DNA of 64,000 nucleotides, taken from contig BDSL01000191.1 of the NCBI GenBank assembly GCA_003116995.1, positions 20,730-84,729 on the forward strand, given 5' to 3'. The DNA is from Yamagishiella unicocca (lineage: Eukaryota > Chlorophyta > Chlorophyceae > Chlamydomonadales > Volvocaceae). Below are positions 43,864-55,337 of this stretch, piece after piece (the first letter of the stretch is position 1; the number at the start of each line of letters is the position of its first letter). Made by a program: the position numbers and the translations under genes. The notes under the pieces were generated by a model, which had not been told where the DNA came from, did no database searches, and saw only the letters and a program-made list of their open reading frames with translations.

Positions 43864-46335
43864 CAACGGCGGCCACGCAGGCAAGCGAGCCTAGCCTCCC
43901 AGACATACGGCTGCTGGCGACACTTAAGAGTGCGCCGCTGCCGTACACCACATGGGGTCCTACGGGAGGAAGGGGGAACGCGGCGGGGCAGGGGAGGCGA
44001 GCAAAAGAACGAATCAGCACGCGAAGTACCAGCAGAGAGAAAATGCGATGCGATGTGTCACATACGAAACACACGAAACACCTCACAAAGCCAGGACCAG
44101 CCGAAGGTGGAACGCAGGCAAGCGAGCCGAGCCTCCCAGACGGCTGCTGGCGACACTTAAGAGTGCGCCGCTGCCGTACACCACATGGGGTCCTACGGGA
44201 GGAAGGGCGAACGCGGCGGGGCAGGGGAGGCGAGCGAAAGAACGAGTCAGCACGCGAAGTACCAGCTGAGAGAAAATGCGATGCGATGTGTCACATACGA
44301 AACACACGAAACACCTCACAAAGCCAGGACCAGCCGAAGGTGGAACGCAGGCAAGCGAGCCGAGCCTCCCAGACGGCTGCTGGCGACACTTAAGAGTGCG
44401 CCGCTGCCGTACACCACATGGGGTCCTACGGGAGGAAGGGGGAACGCGGCGGGGCAGGGGAGGCGAGCGAAAGAACGAGTCAGCACGCGAAGTACCAGCA
44501 GAGAGAAAATGCGATGCGATGTGTCACATACGAAACACACGAAACACCTCACGAAGCCAGGACCAGCCGAAGGTGGAACGCAGGCAAGCGAGCCGAGCCT
44601 CCCAGACGGCTGCTGGCGACACTTAAGAGTGCGCCGCTGCCGTACACCACATGGGGTCCTACGGGAGGAAGGGGGAACGCGGCGGGGCAGGGGAGGCGAG
44701 CGAAAGAACGAGTCAGCACGCGAAGTACCAGCAGAGAGAAAATGCGATGCGATGTGTCACATACGAAACACACGAAACACCTCACGAAGCCAGGACCAGC
44801 CGAAGGTGGAACGCAGGCAAGCGAGCCGAGCCTCCCAGACGGCTGCTGGCGACACTTAAGAGTGCGCCGCTGCCGTACACCACATGGGGTCCTACGGGAG
44901 GAAGGGGGAACGCGGCGGGGCAGGGGAGGCGAGCGAAAGAACGAGTCAGCACGCGAAGTACCAGCAGAGAGAAAATGCGATGCGATGTGTCACATACGAA
45001 ACACACGAAACACCTCACAAAGCCAGGACCAGCCGAAGGTGGAACGCAGGCAAGCGAGCCGAGCCTCCCAGACGGCTGCTGGCGACACTTAAGAGTGCGC
45101 CGCTGCCGTACACCACATGGGGTCCTACGGGAGGAAGGGCGAACGCGGCGGGGCAGGGGAGGCGAGCGAAAGAACGAGTCAGCACGCGAAGTACCAGCTG
45201 AGAGAAAATGCGATGCGATGTGTCACATACGAAACACACGAAACACCTCACAAAGCCAGGACCAGCCGAAGGTGGAACGCAGGCAAGCGAGCCGAGCCTC
45301 CCAGACGGCTGCTGGCGACACTTAAGAGTGCGCCGCTGCCGTACACCACATGGGGTCCTACGGGAGGAAGGGGGAACGCGGCGGGGCAGGGGAGGCGAGC
45401 GAAAGAACGAGTCAGCACGCGAAGTACCAGCAGAGAGAAAATGCGATGCGATGTGTCACATACGAAACACACGAAACACCTCACGAAGCCAGGACCAGCC
45501 GAAGGTGGAACGCAGGCAAGCGAGCCGAGCCTCCCAGACGGCTGCTGGCGACACTTAAGAGTGCGCCGCTGCCGTACACCACATGGGGTCCTACGGGAGG
45601 AAGGGGGAACGCGGCGGGGCAGGTGAGGCGAGCGAAAGAACGAGTCAGCACGCGAAGTACCAGCAGAGAGAAAATGCGATGCGATGTGTCACATACGAAA
45701 CATAAGAAACACTTCGCAAAGCCAGGACCAGCCGAAGGTGGAACGGCGGCCACGCAGACAAGCGAGCCTAGCCTTCCAGACGGCTGCTGGCGACTCTTAA
45801 GAGTGCGCCGCTGCCGTACACCACATGGGGTCCTACGGGAGGAAGGGCGAACGCGGCGGGGCAGGGGAGGCGAGCGAAAGAACGAGTCAGCACGCGAAGT
45901 ACCAGCAGAGAGAAAATGCGATGCGATGTGTCACATACGAAACACACGAAACACCTCACGAAGCCAGGACCAGTCGAAGGTGTGGAACGGCGGCCACGCA
46001 GGCAAGCGAGCCTAGCCTCCCAGACGGCTGCTGGCGACACTTAAGAGTGCGCCGCTGCCGTACACCACATGGGGTCCTACGGGAGGAAGGGGGAACGCGG
46101 CGGGGCAGGTGAGGCGAGCGAAAGAACGAATCAGCACCCGAAGTACCAGCAGAGAGAAAATGCGATGCGATGTGTCACATACGAAACATAAGAAACACTT
46201 CGCAAAGCCAGGACCAGCCGAAGGTGGAACGGCGGCCACGCAGACAAGCGAGCCTAGCCTTCCAGACGGCTGCTGGCGACTCTTAAGAGTGCCAGCACCA
46301 CATGGGGTCCTACGGGGGAACGCGGCGGGAGAGGC
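43864..46335. repeat. 233-bp satellite array, about 10.5 units
   Basis: The landmark CACATGGGGTCCTACGGG(A)G recurs at 43951, 44184, 44417, 44650, 44883, 45116 and 45349 (exactly 233 bp apart), then at about 45584, 45824, 46066 and 46298 in slightly longer, more diverged units. Variant bases show a larger unit of four: copies 1, 2 and 3 match copies 5, 6 and 7 (GGGCGAAC and CAGCTGAG occur together only in copies 2 and 6). Copies 8 and 10 share a different set (CATAAGAAACACTTCGC, CGACTCTTAAG). Repeated ORFs on both strands follow from the repeat; 233 is not a multiple of three. Confidence 0.97.
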
Positions 46336-47689
46336 AATGACTTTGGGACATGATGAACGCTTAGCGCACGGTTTATGTCGAGTCTTACACGACCAGGTTG
46401 GCTGGGTTTTAGGTATACAGACGCTGTCAACCACGTCAACCACCATTACACACAACTCCTTACAAGTGTAACAGTTGGACGTGCACTGACCAATACGAAG
46501 TGTAATGTGACTTCATAGGAGGACGAATCAGCATGGCAAGGATAGGACAAAAGGACGGAGGTCACCTCAGCTGTACTGGCTCGACTGCGGATTGAGCCTC
46601 CCACGACATATATGAGGCTCAGAGAGCCAGGCGCAATAGGTCGTATGCTGATACCGATCCAGGAGCTTGAGACTCGAACCAGCTCTCACCACTCGTTGGA
46701 GTGGCGAAGTTCTGTGCAAGCATACTGTCTGCCATAGGTTGTGCACGACAGCCATGATGTAGAGCGCACGTAGTGTGTACCTGCGTAGGTAATGCGTGAA
46801 ACGGATCTTGTAACGTTAAGAGTCGCTAGTAGCGCATGCATGCCACAAGCCAGTTTGCCTTGCAACACATTTACGATGACAGCAGCTAACGGGCGAGGCG
46901 ACATCAATCCACCAATCAAGATAGGACGGCTTATGGGTGCTCTTGCCGTCGAGCGTGGTTAAAGGTGAGCTAGCACCATTTGGCAGAATCCGAGTGCGCA
47001 AGGTGGCTTATCGCCAAGCAACCTCACCGCTGTCCACTATGAGTATAAGATGCACGCCGAGTCTCCGTCCCAAACAGCGACGATTTAGTGTTGAACCGGA
47101 TGCCTGTAGTTGGGCATATGTATGGGCAAGGCAGGATTCTGCGTTCGGGTTAATCTAACAAGTCACCGCAATAAATGGCTACTTTATGTCTATACCTATG
47201 GTCAGAGCACATGCGGCGGTATGTTTGGGACTTTCTTGTGAGCATACGACAGCTGCCGTTAGGTTACCCTCAGAACCAATGCCGTCATAGATGTAAGTGG
47301 CGGTCACACATGACAGGAATACGCAAACAATCCGTCTTAGTATTTCCTGGCGTTCTGACTCTAAAACTCTCGCCACTCGCTCTCAGGGTCCCGGGAACGG
47401 GCGTCCCAAAGTGTTGACAGCAATGTCCCTTGGGTACCGCAATGAAGATCTCGACGCGGCGGCACTTGGAGGTCAACAAGCAAGTTAAGAAGTTATAACT
47501 CAGTGCGCCTTCCGAAAAATCGGATCCATAGCAGCAGGTGCAGCAGGTCGAGCATATTTTCGCGAAGCGTTGCGCAAACAGTGCATGACGTGTAACATAT
47601 TGAAGCGGGTCGCCTCCAGCAAAACCAAACAATTCTTCGTCAGTAACAGTCTACAATGCCAAATAAAGCGCACACCTAACACGCCCACG
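46336..47689. other. Gene-free stretch
   Basis: No coding signal on either strand and no long repeat found. The ORFs present are short and lack codon-like composition. Confidence 0.4.
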
Positions 47690-49860
47690 ATCGCGCCCTT
47701 TCCGCCCTTCCTCGCGCTCGTGGCTTTCCGTGGCTGTGGGGGCTCTCCTAAAAGGAGACCCTCCACAGGGACCACGATCGCTGCTGGCTCCCACGTGTTC
47801 CGCCAGCACCCGGTGCATCTAGGTAGCCGTCACGGTTAGAAATGACGTAGGCGTGGTTTGCTACAGAGTCCGGGGATATGAAGGTCGACACCACCATCGC
47901 AATCGCCTTGCTTGTCGTCGTCACAACCGCTGCTAGCTGATGACGCCAGGTCTGTCCCGTGGTGCCGCGGCCCACGGCCCAACGCCATGGTCCTACCGCC
48001 ACCACCGCCACGACCACCGGCGACGTACGGCTGACGCTGACATGACTGCAGCGAAAGCCGTCCTTGGCGGTTGCTTGGCGGTTGTTATAGTTGTTGTAAC
48101 GGTTACAGTGGGTTCCAGACCAAGAGGTAGAAGCATCGGGCACGTCGCTTGGCGGTGTCCACGCCGACGGCGTAATCCGACGGCGGAGGTCAAGCCAACG
48201 CCCCGTGGAAACATGAAACCCACCAGGCTGGTATTGGGTGCACGTATGGGTATGTATTGTGCCGTACACTTCGCACCAAACCATTTCCGACCAGGGACCG
48301 CCCCTTCGTCCCCCGACCGCTTGCTTATTTGTCCCTGGACTGCCCGGCGTCCTCACCGACCAACGTTTAAGAGGAAATGGCGTTGATAAACACCATCATC
48401 CTGTTGTGAAGTCTGGGTCCCCTCCCACCTTGTTTCCAAGAGGCGCTTGCCCAGTGCAACCCTTGCAACTCACGATCCTGATCACAACCCACTTGTATCG
48501 ACCACGATGCTGCCCTTGAATCTGCCAGCTGCCCTGTGGCTCTACGTAAGGACCGATTCACGCGATAGCTGCAGGGTGTCCCACGTGCTGCCTCGGACCA
48601 CATAGCCCACACTCGATTGCGCCCTCCAAAGCTGTCGAAACTGGTTGGTACGGTACGCCACGCCATGTCGCTAGCGTGTCATGCCCATCCTCCGCCTCAC
48701 CTCATAACTCTTGAGTCCACAATCCAGTCGCTGCTCTCACCATCCCCGGCGTCCCTGCAACCTGCTTGCACAGGGAATGTGCAAGGCCCATGGCAGCTTT
48801 CTGCAGGGACGTGCTCGCACACAGTGCCTCCCAACGTGCGTTGGCCCTCTGTTTCTTCACACCAGGACCACAGCTCAGCGCAGCTACCCAAACCGAGCGA
48901 CTAACCCGTGTGGTGCACCGCTGCTGCACGATACCCCGTCACGGCTGCTAGGTGCCACGCTCCGTCGCACCGCGACTCATCGGCTTGCTTCGCCTCCTCA
49001 AGCTCCCAGTCGGGCATGTGATCAGTGTACATTAATGTTCGACCCACCTCCACCGCAGCGTGATAGCCTGGTGAAGCAAGGCATATTCGGCACCATTGTG
49101 CGCACGCCTTCAATTCATTAGCAGCACATAGCTTATCCATTAGCAGGACATGGCTGGACGCTGCCTGTGCCTGGGGAGCTCGGCGATGGTACTCTGTCCA
49201 ATCGCTTCTTGTGAAGAGCACTGAAAGCGCCTGCTGACGGAAACGAATGCGACAAATGATATTATCTATCAGTGGTAGGTATTAGGTGATGCGTCTACAG
49301 CACCTTCAGGCTCGCAAGCTTGGCGTTGGCTGCGCCTAGTACCGTATGCTTGTAGTGTCTAGAAGGAATATAACAATGAATGGATGACCATTCCCTTCAC
49401 ATGCACATCATATGCCTCATAAAGCTCAACGTCCGGGATTAGTCCAGCTGGCGTACTAAACGCCGTACCGTGTCATTGTGAATCCAAATAACCGATATAT
49501 GTGATAGGACATCCGACCTACCCCCAACCAACATCCAGAAGCCAACCGCGCCCCGCAACCAAACCACAACTTGCGCGACACGACGCGCGACCGCTGCCGT
49601 ACGCTCGGGACTCCGCAGGTTGCAAATAAACCCGTCGCTTCTCCACCATCGCCCTGTCTCGCTCCGGTCCGCTTTCGGCCTTCCTGGCTGCCCACTCCCC
49701 AATCCTGTTTACTTGTCTTTCAAGTGCCGACCCAAGGGCTCCTTCTCACTCCCCCCCACCTCACGGCATGTGTACTAGACTCTTCCACATCGGGCAGAAC
49801 ACGCTGCGGACGATCGAGTCCAACAGGGCCCGCTCGCCGCCCGATGACGTCATCCTGTCG
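47690..49860. repeat. Segmental duplication block R1, copy b
   Basis: 47740-47995 matches 57545-57805, and 48235-49860 matches copies a and c. An insertion at about 48000-48235 is absent from copy c and contains a variant of the dispersed motif (48106-48120, minus). At 48225-48280 it keeps the uninterrupted site of the SINE found in copy a. Confidence 0.85.
49761..49854 (-). CDS. Terminal exon of the R1 gene family, copy b (orphan)
   Basis: After the acceptor CACACCGACAG the exon reads MTSSGGERALLDSIVRSVFC, PMWKSLVHMP and TGA. It is homologous to the second half of the copy-c terminal exon. The intron sequence upstream (49860-50000) matches that downstream of the 61.2-61.4-kb exon of copy c, but the earlier exon is missing; a piece of the tocopherol-cyclase-like gene follows instead. 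Likely a non-functional remnant. Confidence 0.5.
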
Positions 49861-50119
49861 GTGTGTGGGTTTCCTCGCTGCCACCCTGGCCCTCCTCTGC
49901 CTCTCACCCTGCCCAGCCACCCGCTCCTTCCCTGGCCCTCCCACCCCTCCGTGGCTCTCCCTCTACCCTGCCATGCCCCAGCGCCGGCACATACGTTCCA
50001 CCGGCACTGGTTCCGAAGTTTGCTTTTCCGCGTGTATGCTTGTTGTAACGGTATGCTGTTGCCATAACTACAGCGCGTCAGCGCCTCTGTTGCTGTTAGG
50101 ATTGATTGCGTCATGGATT

Positions 50120-50600
50120 CGTTACTGTCGATACTGTAGTAGTGTCCTGTTACACACGTACCATACGCAAAGCAATACCGTAGTCTTCCCCGGCTCTCCC
50201 TCCCGCCGCACACCCTCTGATTCGTCTTTGTCAAATACTCCTACCTCCGTCCGCGACAGTTACTCCTACCGCCGTCCCCGGCCCTCCCGCACTCCGCCCC
50301 TCCCCGGACAGAACTTCTCGGTCGAGTCCTTCTCCGCCCGGGTGCAGCTGCGGGTGATGCGGCGAGCCTACCCGCTAGGACCCCCCAACGGCGCCGCACT
50401 GCTGTTTGAGGACACATTCGAGGCGGCGGCGATGGAGTTCGGCGGGGCCTATGTCTGCCCCGACAGCATGCCGCAGCTGGCGGCGGTGGTGGGGCAGGAG
50501 GGCGGCTGGGGCCAGCAGAGGAGGAGCGGGGGCGGCCAGGAGGGCGGAGGGGGGCGCGAGGGGCAGCAGACGGCCATGCAGTAGTTGCAGGTAAGTGGTA
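50120..50600 (+). pseudogene. Duplicated last intron and exon of the tocopherol-cyclase-like gene
   Basis: 50316-50585 encodes NFSVESFSARVQLRVMRRAY and continues to AMEFGGAYVCPD..TAMQ and TAG, nearly identical to the last exon at 15912-15643. The preceding intron sequence (from about 50135) also matches intron 3 of that gene, so the copy came from DNA, not from spliced RNA. Homology ends just after the shared GTAAGTGGTACG downstream of the stop codon. No upstream exons are present, so this is a 3' fragment. Confidence 0.85.
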
Positions 50601-50659
50601 CGTTCGCGTCCAAAACAGGTGGTGTCCAAAGACACCGGTTTGCAAGCAAGCCCCAAACA

Positions 50660-51660
50660 TCATCATCATACATATGACACGACTTCGTCGTCGTAGGCCA
50701 CATCGCAGCCACCGCCGCCGTCAGCACCAGCCGCACGCCGCCGTGTGACCACACTCGCAGCCTACACGCGTCCCGCTCCAGACACTGCTGCGGCAGGTGC
50801 CACACAATGGACTGTGCCCATGACCTTGTCACGCCAACATAGGATGTTGGCGTCCGCCGCGGCTGCCCGTAAGCCCGACCATTGCAGCGCCCTGTCCACG
50901 GTCTGTCAAGCTTCACGCTGCATTCGCTGCCCTCTGTTGCTGAGGCTGCGGCGCAGCTGCGGCGGTGACGGCGGCAGCGGCGTCGCCCCCCAGCGAGCCG
51001 GCGGCTAGAAACCGCCGCGGCGCACACACCCCCGCTGGGCACAGGAATCCCGACGGCATGGTCGCGAAGACAGCGCCTCCGCCGCCAGCTGCTGCAGCGG
51101 CGCCGGGGCCGGCCCAGCAGCCAGCCGCACGTCCTGCCACCGAAGGCCGACCGCACGGCCGTCTCAGAGCGCGCACCCGGATCCCAAGAGGAGGCCGGCG
51201 GCGGCGGAGAGCGCAGTGCAGCTAGGCTGAGGCTGCTGGCGGTCAGCCAGGCTGAGGCTGCTGGCGGTCAGCCAGGCTGAGGCTGCTGGCGGTCAGCCAG
51301 GCTGAGGCTGCTGGCGGTCCGCGCGGCGCCCGGGGTGCGGGGCGCAAGCAGGCAAGGAGCCGGTGGCCACTGCCCGCCCGCTGCTGCCGCTGCGGATGCT
51401 GCTGCTGCCGCCGCCGCGGCTGTCGGCCCTGCCGTCGACATCGTGCGCGCTATTGCTGCTGCTGGCCCTGCCGTCACCGCTGTCGGGTTGTGGCTCCACG
51501 GACGCCGCTGTGGCGTTGACGACGATGCCGCGTGCCAGATTGCGCAGCCCCTTGGTCGCGATGACCGCAAAGAAGGGCACGTACTGGCTCAGCAAGCACA
51601 GCAGCACCATCATTACGTCCTCGTTCACCGCATCCTCCTCCCATGGCTTTTGGTGAGCGA
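50660..51660 (-). CDS. Hypothetical minus-strand gene, exon-like pieces
   Basis: 51650-51490 reads EEDAVNEDVMMVLLCLLSQY, then VPFFAVIATKGLRNLARGIV, a membrane-spanning helix with charged flanks, and continues into a Ser/Gly-rich tail crossing a 25-bp tandem repeat. 50930-50660 reads PTSYVGVTRSWAQSIVWHLP, then RDACRLRVWSHGGVRLVL. Both look coding, but no splice model joins them with confidence and I recognise no family. Confidence 0.35.
51221..51320. repeat. 25-bp tandem repeat, four units
   Basis: Units of GGCTGAGGCTGCTGGCGGTC plus AGCCA, exactly 25 bp apart. Confidence 0.95.
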
Positions 51661-51756
51661 TTGCTTTCCGACTCAGCCTGTCGGGGGTAGCCAGGGGGTG
51701 CAATTCGACATAGGATAGGGGATACGCAGGTAAAGCGTCTCGGGTATCGCCAAGTG

Positions 51757-51849
51757 GACATGCTCGTGTCCTTTCTCAGGTCAGCCGGGGCAAATGCAGT
51801 CCGGGCTAGTGCATTTGCGCCGGCTGACCTGAGGAACAACACCAGCATG
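51757..51849. repeat. Imperfect 42-bp inverted repeat (hairpin)
   Basis: Left arm GACATGCTCGTGTCCTTTCT..GGGGCAAATGCA and the reverse complement of the right arm (GACATGCTGGTGTTGTTCCT..GGCGCAAATGCA) agree at about 36 of 42 positions around an 11-base centre. Read outward, each arm encodes DMLV(S/L)FLRSAGANA. The right arm is part of a coding-like minus-strand piece. Confidence 0.85.
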
Positions 51850-51921
51850 TCCAGGTCGAACCGCAGCGATTCCTTGTTCTTGGCGTACCAGCCGCGGTCG
51901 CCGCTGTTGCAATCCGAGGTG
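51832..51921 (-). CDS. Exon-like fragment on the minus strand
   Basis: Reads SDCNSGDRGWYAKNKESLRF, then DLDMLVLFLR, ending at a good donor (CTCAG|GTCAGC). Composition looks coding. It lies head to head with a plus-strand coding-like piece starting 30 bases away, so the two cannot belong to one intact gene. No family recognised. Confidence 0.35.
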
Positions 51922-51946
51922 CGGGGAGAGCTTCCTGCAGCCGACC

Positions 51947-52118
51947 GTAGGCAATGAGCTGGACGAGCTGGGCGCCATGTACATCCGGGACATACTGCTG
52001 AAGCAGCTGCTGGTAACCGGCAGCTGCCGGTTACCAGCAGCTTGCAACCGCACGTCAAGCGCTTCGCCGGCAGGGGGAGGTCGGACGACTGGCAGCTCCT
52101 GGAAGTGGTGGATCGGGT
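51947..52118 (+). pseudogene. Fragment related to the R1 gene family, split by a palindrome
   Basis: NELDELGAMYIRDILLKQLL is followed, in another frame, by LQPHVKRFAGRGRSDDWQLL and EVVDR, then a GTGAGT donor. The second part matches RFACREESDDGQLLEVV on the minus strand at about 61435-61390, upstream of the copy-c exon. A 38-bp perfect palindrome lies exactly at the frame change, so the fragment is probably not translated whole. Confidence 0.45.
52005..52042. repeat. Perfect 38-bp palindrome
   Basis: AGCTGCTGGTAACCGGCAG followed by its exact reverse complement, with no spacer. Confidence 0.95.
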
Positions 52119-52678
52119 GAGTAGGGGATGGCAAGAGGGTGCCGGCATTCCCTGTGTTCACGACAGCTCCAAATGCTTGCCAGATTTCCCTCCCCAGCCC
52201 CACCTACATGTCCTCGAGGCGCATGCGAGACCTCAGAAGCTATGGACAATTCAAAGTACCGGAATTTGGCTCAGCAGGTCCCATTCGGCTCGTGGGCAGC
52301 CCAATCCAGCCGCGAGCCCTCCTGCAAACGTAGAAGAGCAGGAACGAATAAGTTCGAGACACGGCGTTTTTACCGTCTGATCCGTTCGCCCCCCGCTCGG
52401 TTTGTCCACTCCCCGACTGATCCCCCTTTTCCTCCCCCGTGCCCACCTACCCTGGCTGCGTCCCCTTCCAGCGCCACTGCTCCACCAGTAGTAGCGCGGC
52501 CCACAATGACCAACACGCCCTACTAAACGGGGATAACGAACAAGGTACGCATACGATTCCCCCGCCCTTCCCTACCATAAGCGCCCGCCACCGCCGCTGG
52601 CCCCTGCGTGTTCCGCCAGCGTCAGGTGCCACCCCGCCACTGGCCGCATGAGGCCCACAGAGCGCGCCCAAGCGTATC
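52119..52678. other. Promoter side of the 52.7-kb gene
   Basis: C-rich DNA without a convincing ORF. It probably contains the 5' UTR and promoter of the gene starting at 52679. Confidence 0.35.
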
Positions 52679-55228
52679 ATGGCAGCGGCAGTCGCCAGCG
52701 CCGACTACTACAAGGAGGATGAACTAGGGGAGGTGCTAAAGCAGGTAGACAGCGGGGTGGGGCGGAACGAGGAGTGCGGGAGCAGCCTTAGAAGCAAGCT
52801 GCTCTGGCAGCGGAGGCACCTGCGTGAGTCTCCCTGGTCGTCGCGGAAAAGCTACGTAGGTTGCACTGACGGTAAAGGAGCGAGCAGCCGCTGTCCAGGA
52901 GCCATTCGCACGCCGCCTGCTATCCCGCAATTGTTGCCTGTGGCCCCCAAAGCTGTTCTGCCTGCTCCAACTGTCAAGAATCGATCTCAACCACGAAAGC
53001 CATCATGATGCCATGTTGGTCTGTTCGTTAGGGCCATGGACTGCGTGGACGCCAGGAGCAGGATGCGTTATGCAAGTACAGGTTCGAAGGAAGTATTATA
53101 GAGTTTTCATAGATATTTCAAAGGTCTGCGAAGAGGAACTGCATGACGGTGCCAATTTAAAACACCGGAAGGCCAACCGTACTGCAGATAGGAGATAGCC
53201 CTATCGGTAGTTAAGACTAAAGCTCTAGTATCACAAGCAGATGAAGCATAAAATCTGACGCCTGCCTGCCCTATCTCGGCTTGTGGAAGAAGCAGAAGAC
53301 AGCGCAGGAACACAAACGTATTGCATATTCAGTTGTTACATGTTGCTGCCTGCATCTTGGAGCAAGATTGGGAAGGACAGCACTATTATGGTGGTATGCA
53401 GGAGGCTACAGCAACAGGTTGCCGTGCTGCTGCCGATGGACGGTAGGATGGCGCGAAAGGCAACCGAATACCAGCAAAATGGGTTGCTGCGCAAGGACCT
53501 GGGTCTCAGCACGAAGTTGATGTCAATCAACGCCAGCGATGAGGTCCTGCTGGTCCCAAAGGTAATCAAGGCCCCACTCGTGGTTGCTGACGTCTGCGTT
53601 CGGTAAAACGGTGCTTCCACGAGCGGAATACTGTAGTGTGGGGGAGGTATCGAGTGGAAATCCGTGGTCCGGAACGCAAAGAGGGAAGGGTGGGGGCTGA
53701 TATGAGGAAGCAGGGACAAAGCTTAGCATGGGATGACCGGCTAAGGGAAAAGGGGGCCTAGGAGGCACTCGACGGCATGGGTAGGACGTGGGCCGCTGCC
53801 GAGAAGGGCACTTGCTCCCTCGCTACCACGGTGGGGGGATCCTGCAGCTGCCCGCCGTCTGCTTGGACAGCGGCGCGGAAGCTGCAGCCGCGTCATGTTT
53901 TGCGACGCGGGCGGGGGAGCCAGGTTCTTGCGAGTTCCGGGCGGGACTTGGGGCGGGTCGTGCGGGTGGAGGGAGGACTCGCTGCGCTGCGCTGCGCTTT
54001 ACGTCATCATGATTCCACACAGGGTCGCCCGTTGTATGTGCTCTGGGCGTGTGTTCCAAGCTTAGAAAAGTCGTTGACGGTGGCCACCGCCCACTAACTC
54101 CGCGCTGCAAAGGACGTGCTGTCTCCCCCTTTCCCCAGGCGTCTCGCACGTAAGCCGAAGCTGGGACTTCAGCAAGCTGCACGCGAATTGCCTGTTTCCC
54201 GAGGTGCGCGACAAGCCCGCAGGGCAGGCCATGCCGTGTGCACGGCGCTTGGCGGGGTTGCGGGGCAGGAGTGCTTGTGTGGGGCTGGTCCCGCCCCGGC
54301 AGGACGGCTTCGGGGTATGAGTTGGCACGAGGGGAGGAGGTAGGGTTGGCTCCAGGGAGCGGGTGCTGGCCCCGCATTCGCATTCGCTTGCGAAGTACAC
54401 AGACCGGGTATTGTTGCGGCTGGACTGACGGGTCGCGGGGCCCTCGGGGAAATCCACGGGGCGCGGTGCACCCAATACACGCACATCGCACGACCTCAAC
54501 GCGGCCATTCCGCTAGCCGAACGCGCTGCATCGCTGCACGATGCAAGCGCGCTGCGTCTCTCCGTGCCCTGCACCCTTTGCTCCCCGGATCCCACTCATC
54601 CCCTACCCCTGCACTCCCGAGCTGCTCCAACTGCGGTACGTGTCCCCGCTCGTACGCAGATCGCTCGCCGCCATAAGGTCCACCAAGAGAAGCACCCCGA
54701 CGCAAAGGTACGACCCGTGCCTCTGCTCCACACTGTCGTACACTTCACGACAAACTTCGGCCGTACCATGTTGCCCGCGAAGCGCCTCCCCCCTCGTTCC
54801 CGGTGTCTGCTCTTACTGTATTATGGGCCCGGGCGGAGGGCCGCCGCCGCCGGTAGTCGCTTGCTGTCGCCTGACGGGCCTTATCGCGGGTCCCTGGGCA
54901 AGGTCCTTGAGGCCCCCCGTCGCGTAGGAGCTCCAGGCAGCCGGGCAGCCACGGAGGCAGGCAGGCAGCCGGGCAGCCAGTGAGGCAGGCAGGCAGCCGG
55001 GCAGCGCAGGAGCAGCCGCACTGTGGTATCGGCAGCCTGGTGGGCGGGACGAGGCGCATTGCGTTGTTCCCACGTTGAGGAGTCTGGTGTCACGTCAGTC
55101 GCTCCCGCGACCCCACGCCCACCCGCAATATCACCTCCCTGGGCATCGGCCACACCACGGAGCCGCTGACCAGGTACATCGCGGACGCCGCGGCGGAGGC
55201 GGCGGCCGGACTGGCCACACGCGAGTGA
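52679..55228 (+). CDS. Hypothetical multi-exon gene
   Basis: I do not recognise it. Coding-like exons are 52679-52744 (start, MAAAVASADYYKEDELGEVL and KQ|GTAG), about 53400-53561 (QVAVLLPMDGRMARKATEYQ, then LRKDLGLSTKLMSINASDEV and LLVPK|GTAATC), 54139-54203 (AG|VSHVSRSWDFSKLHANCLFP and E|GTGCG), 54660-54707 (AG|IARRHKVHQEKHPDAK|GTACG) and about 55099-55228 (SRDPTPTRNITSLGIGHTTE, PLTRYIADAAAEAAAGLATR, E and TGA). Not all phases match (exon 2 leaves phase 0, exon 3 needs phase 1), so at least one exon is missing from the model. The pieces are consistent in strand and order. The repeat at 54936-55009 is intronic. Confidence 0.45.
54936..55009. repeat. 28-bp tandem repeat, 2.6 units
   Basis: Units GGCAGCCGGGCAGCCA, then C/G-rich GGAGGCAGGCA. 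On the minus strand they encode LPGCLPA-type repeats. Confidence 0.9.
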
Positions 55229-55337
55229 GGGCTGCAGCGGGTGGGGTGGGGGGCGGGGGCGCTTGCTTGCATGTGCCAGTTGCTAGACCCGTGCTCCACC
55301 TGGCGAAGGCTCTTCCCAGCCGTCCAGACCGCCCTTC

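Noticed and set aside
43864..46335. Overlapping ORFs of up to 224 codons on the plus strand, and a repeated 78-codon minus ORF
   Set aside because: They repeat every 233 bases as a result of the satellite and change frame between units.
43864..46335. CRISPR array
   Set aside because: The whole 233-bp unit is conserved, with no repeat/spacer division, and the genome is eukaryotic.
49571..50584. 337-codon plus-strand ORF as a fusion gene
   Set aside because: It reads antisense through the R1 terminal exon and through the intron copy; only its last 89 codons are a real exon copy.
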